Shown piece after piece: positions 41,778 through 44,482 of a stretch of DNA of 44,482 nucleotides (positions are counted from its first letter, which is position 1; every line of letters begins with the position of its first letter). The position numbers and the translations under genes are program-made. Below the pieces are notes generated by a model. The model saw nothing but the letters and a program-made list of their open reading frames with translations, searched no databases and was not told the origin of the DNA. Origin of the DNA: Candidatus Firestoneibacteriota bacterium (lineage in GTDB: Bacteria; Oederibacteriota; Muellerivitia; Muellerivitales; Muellerivitaceae); NCBI GenBank assembly GCA_013286205.1, contig JABDGD010000018.1:1-44482 (forward strand), given 5' to 3'.

Positions 41778-44207
41778 TTGAAAAAACGTTCTTCCCGTTC
41801 TAAAACCGTCCCTTCTAAAACCGCGTCTTCTCAATGGCCCATTTCCTCTTTTTTAATCTTACTGGCCGGCATGATTCTGCTGGGCTTGCTGATGCTGCAA
41901 GAAGACAATTTCCGCTGGTTGGGTTCTCCCTTTAGTATTTCAAATCCCTATTGGAATTTTTTAATGATGGCGGCTTTGGCGGCCATGGGTTACGGCTTTT
42001 ACCGCATGCCGGCTAAAACCTCCGGCGGTGATCTTTCGAAATGGACCGCTTATTCGATTCTCGCGGTTATCTTTGGCGCGGCGGCTTATTTAAGGTTTGT
42101 ACGGGCGGATCAGGCTTACTCCGGTTATTGGGCGGATCCGGCAATTGAAATCGCTGATGTTTGCGAGATGGTTCAAAAACATGTTTTCTTTGTGATCTTT
42201 CCTGAAGGCGGCCGTGAGCCTCTTTTTTCCTATTGCGCTGCTTTGATCTGGTGGCTGTTTCCATCGCTCAAGGCGTTATTCGTCCAGCGATTAACAGCCA
42301 ATGTCATCAACCTGGCGGCGATTTGGATTCTTTACCGTTTGGGCCGGGAAGTGTCAGGGAAGCGGTCGGTTGGAATTATTTTGGCCGGATTGGCGGCGGC
42401 CACCAAAGGCTTGCTGCTCCTGAATCTCTGCGGGATGCGGGTCAACACTTTAACATTCGGCATCGCTTTGATGTTCTGGGCGCAGGTCAAACTTTTCAAA
42501 AAAATGAATCTGAAGCATTTTTTGTTTTGGGGTCTGGCCATATCGGCTGGTTTGTACACTTATACGGTTATCCGTTTATGGGTGCCTTTCCTGGTTTTGA
42601 CCACGCTGGTTTTTGGATTTTGGAGTCAAAAAAAACAAAGCATCCATTCGTGGATTAAAGCGGTCTGCGCTGTCTTTTTGATTTTCTATTTGTCCTTTTA
42701 CCTCGACAGCATGCTGGGCATGTTTTCTAAAAACTTCATTTCGGTGATCTGGGGAAGTTATTTTCCTGCCTGGGTGATTTGGCAGTGCCTCCTGGGCGCT
42801 TTGCTGATTTACGGATACCGTGTGAGCGGCAAAAATAACAACTGGCTTTGTGCCTGGGGTTTGGGTTTTCTGGTTGTCAGTATTTTGGGCCAACCTATCG
42901 CCCTGCACCCTGAAGTAGCGGGAAGAATCACGGAACAAAGCCTTCTCCCGAAAACGCTGGGGGGCTGGTTTTCCGCAGAATCGATTCAAACCATATCCAC
43001 GCACGGCAAACAGGCGTTTATGGCCTTATTTAGTTCAGGGTCTGGCCGGTCTGACATGAATATTTTGGGCGACTGTTTTTTTGATTTCCAGGCTTCGGTT
43101 TTAATTCTGACTGGTTTGGTTTACGCGGCCATACGTCCCGCCTGGATGAAATCTTTCATCGTGTTGTCGGCGATCACGGCCATTTTGCCTTATTGGCTGA
43201 CTTCGGATCTTCATATGGCCAAAATATCCGGCACCGCGGTGCCGCTTTTGCTTTTGGCGGCGTTAGCGCTGGGGCATCTTATCGATATTCTGTTTCAAAG
43301 TCCGGGCACCAAGAGGTCCATGGGTTTTATATTTGTTTTAACGCTTTGCTTATTTTGGGGCTGGGAAGTGCGGTCCAGCTATCAACGGGTTTATGACAAG
43401 TGGTGGTGGGAAGTTTGGAATGACGACGTTTGTGTGAGCCGGGCGGTGGATAAAGAACTGCCGGAGAAGCGTGTTTATTTAATCCGCATTCCAGATTCCG
43501 TCTCGCACTCGGGCCAGTTTTTTGACGCGAATACCCAGTCTATTTTGCATGACAATGAGCCCACTTATTTATTGCAGCCCGCTAATGTCATTGATGTGCG
43601 TCCCGGGGAAACCCGTAAAGATGTGGCGGTTATTTTTTCGCCGCTTATGACCGACTTGGTGAAGAAAATCAAAACCGAATTTCCCAAAGCAACGTGGGAA
43701 CCGACCTGGCAGTATTATCAAAAGTCGCATGACGAAACGCCGTTTTTATACAGCGTAGTTATTCCGGCGGATCAAATTTCCGAAAAATCAGGAAAACTTT
43801 TCAGCTTTCATGTCGCCGATAGCGCCGCCTGGTGCCGAAAGTATTATTTGAGCCGGCTTTGTTTTAGAGAAGGCGTGGTGGAATCGGAAGATATGAGCCT
43901 TAAACTCAATCCCACGCCGCTAAGCGCTGCCTCGCATGCCGTAGGAGCGGAAGGTGATTGGACCGCGCCGGAAGATGGAAACTATACCTTCATATTAAAG
44001 GGCGGCGATGAGAGCCAAGTTTGCATTGATGGCCATCATTACATGACCCTTTATTCGGGCGGGCCGGGCAGAACCACGGCTGAGTTCTATATGAAGAAGG
44101 GAAGCCACCACATCCGCATCGCCGCTTACCTGATTTTGGGAAGAGACTTTCCATTATTGTCGGTGGAAAATACCAAGCTAAATTACAAAACGCTCCTCGG
44201 TTCCTAA
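41778..44207 (+). CDS. GT-C glycosyltransferase (ArnT/PMT-like) with C-terminal PA14-like domain
   Basis: The 809-residue protein has a basic Ser/Lys-rich tail (1-20), then about a dozen membrane helices to residue 540. The first large loop has GYWADPAIEIADV (Asp120) and FPEGGREPLFSYCAA (141-155), the GT-C/PMT-like catalytic pattern. From about 545 to the end the protein is soluble; the last 100 residues (GDWTAPEDGNYTFILKG, GSHHIRIAAY) resemble PA14 carbohydrate-binding domains. It probably transfers a sugar from polyprenyl phosphate outside the inner membrane. TTG 41778 follows GAGG. The acceptor is unknown. Confidence 0.86.
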   Translation: MKKRSSRSKTVPSKTASSQWPISSFLILLAGMILLGLLMLQEDNFRWLGSPFSISNPYWNFLMMAALAAMGYGFYRMPAKTSGGDLSKWTAYSILAVIFGAAAYLRFVRADQAYSGYWADPAIEIADVCEMVQKHVFFVIFPEGGREPLFSYCAALIWWLFPSLKALFVQRLTANVINLAAIWILYRLGREVSGKRSVGIILAGLAAATKGLLLLNLCGMRVNTLTFGIALMFWAQVKLFKKMNLKHFLFWGLAISAGLYTYTVIRLWVPFLVLTTLVFGFWSQKKQSIHSWIKAVCAVFLIFYLSFYLDSMLGMFSKNFISVIWGSYFPAWVIWQCLLGALLIYGYRVSGKNNNWLCAWGLGFLVVSILGQPIALHPEVAGRITEQSLLPKTLGGWFSAESIQTISTHGKQAFMALFSSGSGRSDMNILGDCFFDFQASVLILTGLVYAAIRPAWMKSFIVLSAITAILPYWLTSDLHMAKISGTAVPLLLLAALALGHLIDILFQSPGTKRSMGFIFVLTLCLFWGWEVRSSYQRVYDKWWWEVWNDDVCVSRAVDKELPEKRVYLIRIPDSVSHSGQFFDANTQSILHDNEPTYLLQPANVIDVRPGETRKDVAVIFSPLMTDLVKKIKTEFPKATWEPTWQYYQKSHDETPFLYSVVIPADQISEKSGKLFSFHVADSAAWCRKYYLSRLCFREGVVESEDMSLKLNPTPLSAASHAVGAEGDWTAPEDGNYTFILKGGDESQVCIDGHHYMTLYSGGPGRTTAEFYMKKGSHHIRIAAYLILGRDFPLLSVENTKLNYKTLLGS

Positions 44208-44399
44208 AATCCACGGCCCAGGGGCCGATTTATAGGTTTTTTGGACGGACTTCATCCAGAAGAACGGCTTAAAAATTTGCCTTGCACCTCATTTCAAGTT
44301 ATTATTTTCAACTAATCCCAATTGATCGTTTTGTTTGATTTATAGCGGTATTTCTGTTTTGGTTTAATTCCATTTTTGTTCTATTTAAGGGAGACAGCT

Positions 44400-44482
44400 T
44401 TGCCAGAAAAATCCGTCGGCAAGAAAAACGCCAAAAAGAAAGCTCCTCGAAAGTTCGCCGCTAAAACCTCAGTTAAAACAAC
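44400..44482 (+). CDS. Start of an unidentified gene with Lys-rich N-terminus (cut by window end)
   Basis: TTG 44400, seven bases after AAGGGAG, opens a frame to the window end with 27 visible residues, almost all Lys, Ala, Ser and Arg (MPEKSVGKKNAKKKAPRKF and on). The previous two genes begin with similar basic tails, so this may be another membrane protein of the set. Product cannot be named. The gap before it (44208-44399) holds a weak hairpin (44214-44227) and nothing else I recognise. Confidence 0.6.
   Translation, partial: MPEKSVGKKNAKKKAPRKFAAKTSVKT

Noticed and set aside
44214..44227. Hairpin CGGCCC/GGGCCG after the GT-C gene as a terminator
   Set aside because: The stem is short, the loop too tight, and the T run starts ten bases later; left as a weak hairpin only.
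1..44482. CRISPR array, tRNA/rRNA genes, insertion sequences, prophage genes
   Set aside because: I looked for regular spaced repeats, tRNA-like cloverleaf arms, transposase and phage motifs and saw none; the only repeats are the three intergenic elements listed.

Overview
The window is a gene-dense chromosomal segment (about half G+C by eye) from a Gram-negative bacterium. It carries genes for Kdo supply (kdsD, kdsC), a lipid A-type acyltransferase, lipopolysaccharide export (lptC, lptA, lptB) and a predicted outer-membrane barrel. TTG and GTG starts are frequent and ribosome-binding sites are mostly clear. Combining LPS genes with a complete HPr/HprK/mannose-type PTS, a GH57 glucanotransferase, a CDP-alcohol phosphotransferase plus inositol-phosphate synthase, and NHL/PA14 membrane proteins suggests a little-studied lineage (Omnitrophota/Elusimicrobiota-like is my guess). 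Nothing in the window proves the phylum.

Layout. 1-7.0 kb: a partial PPK2 kinase (minus), a rhomboid protease, an SDR oxidoreductase, a siroheme sulfite/nitrite reductase with a HEPN-like tail and a small partner gene, an AT-rich stand-alone SIR2-like gene (probable defence gene, likely acquired), and a flavin reductase (minus). 7.1-12.9 kb: zinc-ribbon coiled-coil protein, kdsD, kdsC, acyltransferase, lptC, lptA, lptB. 12.9-16.9 kb: CDP-alcohol phosphatidyltransferase and myo-inositol-1-phosphate synthase (possible inositol lipid pathway), an exported S1/P1 nuclease and an amidohydrolase. These four sit between lptB and rpoN, which are adjacent in E. coli. 17.0-22.0 kb: rpoN, hpf, ptsN, hprK and a membrane-anchored YvcK. 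22.0-28.8 kb: a complete mannose-family PTS (IIA, IIB, IIC, IID, HPr, EI) with a GH57 alpha-glucan enzyme inside it. 28.9-31.1 kb: beta-carbonic anhydrase and an outer-membrane protein.

31.2-44.5 kb is a surface-glycan region: a GT9 heptosyltransferase-like enzyme, four class I methyltransferase domains, a DPM1-like polyprenyl-phosphate sugar synthase, a split transketolase pair, an epimerase-GT2 fusion with GtrB/ArnC-type membrane helices, a GtrA-methyltransferase fusion, an NHL-repeat membrane protein and an ArnT/PMT-like GT-C enzyme with a PA14-like tail. Together they look like a polyprenyl-phosphate-sugar system in which a nucleotide sugar is modified, loaded on lipid (GT2), flipped (GtrA) and transferred outside the membrane (GT-C). 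The unusual domain fusions make this the most interesting part.

Non-coding structure includes two copies of a palindromic GGAGT-type repeat (2391-2484, 10478-10584), a 134-nt element with perfect 25-bp inverted ends (8857-8990), a 10-bp dyad that overlaps the hpf promoter, a palindrome pair upstream of the GT9 gene, and four convincing intrinsic terminators. I saw no rRNA, tRNA, CRISPR array, transposase or prophage. No gene-free gap exceeds 300 bases.
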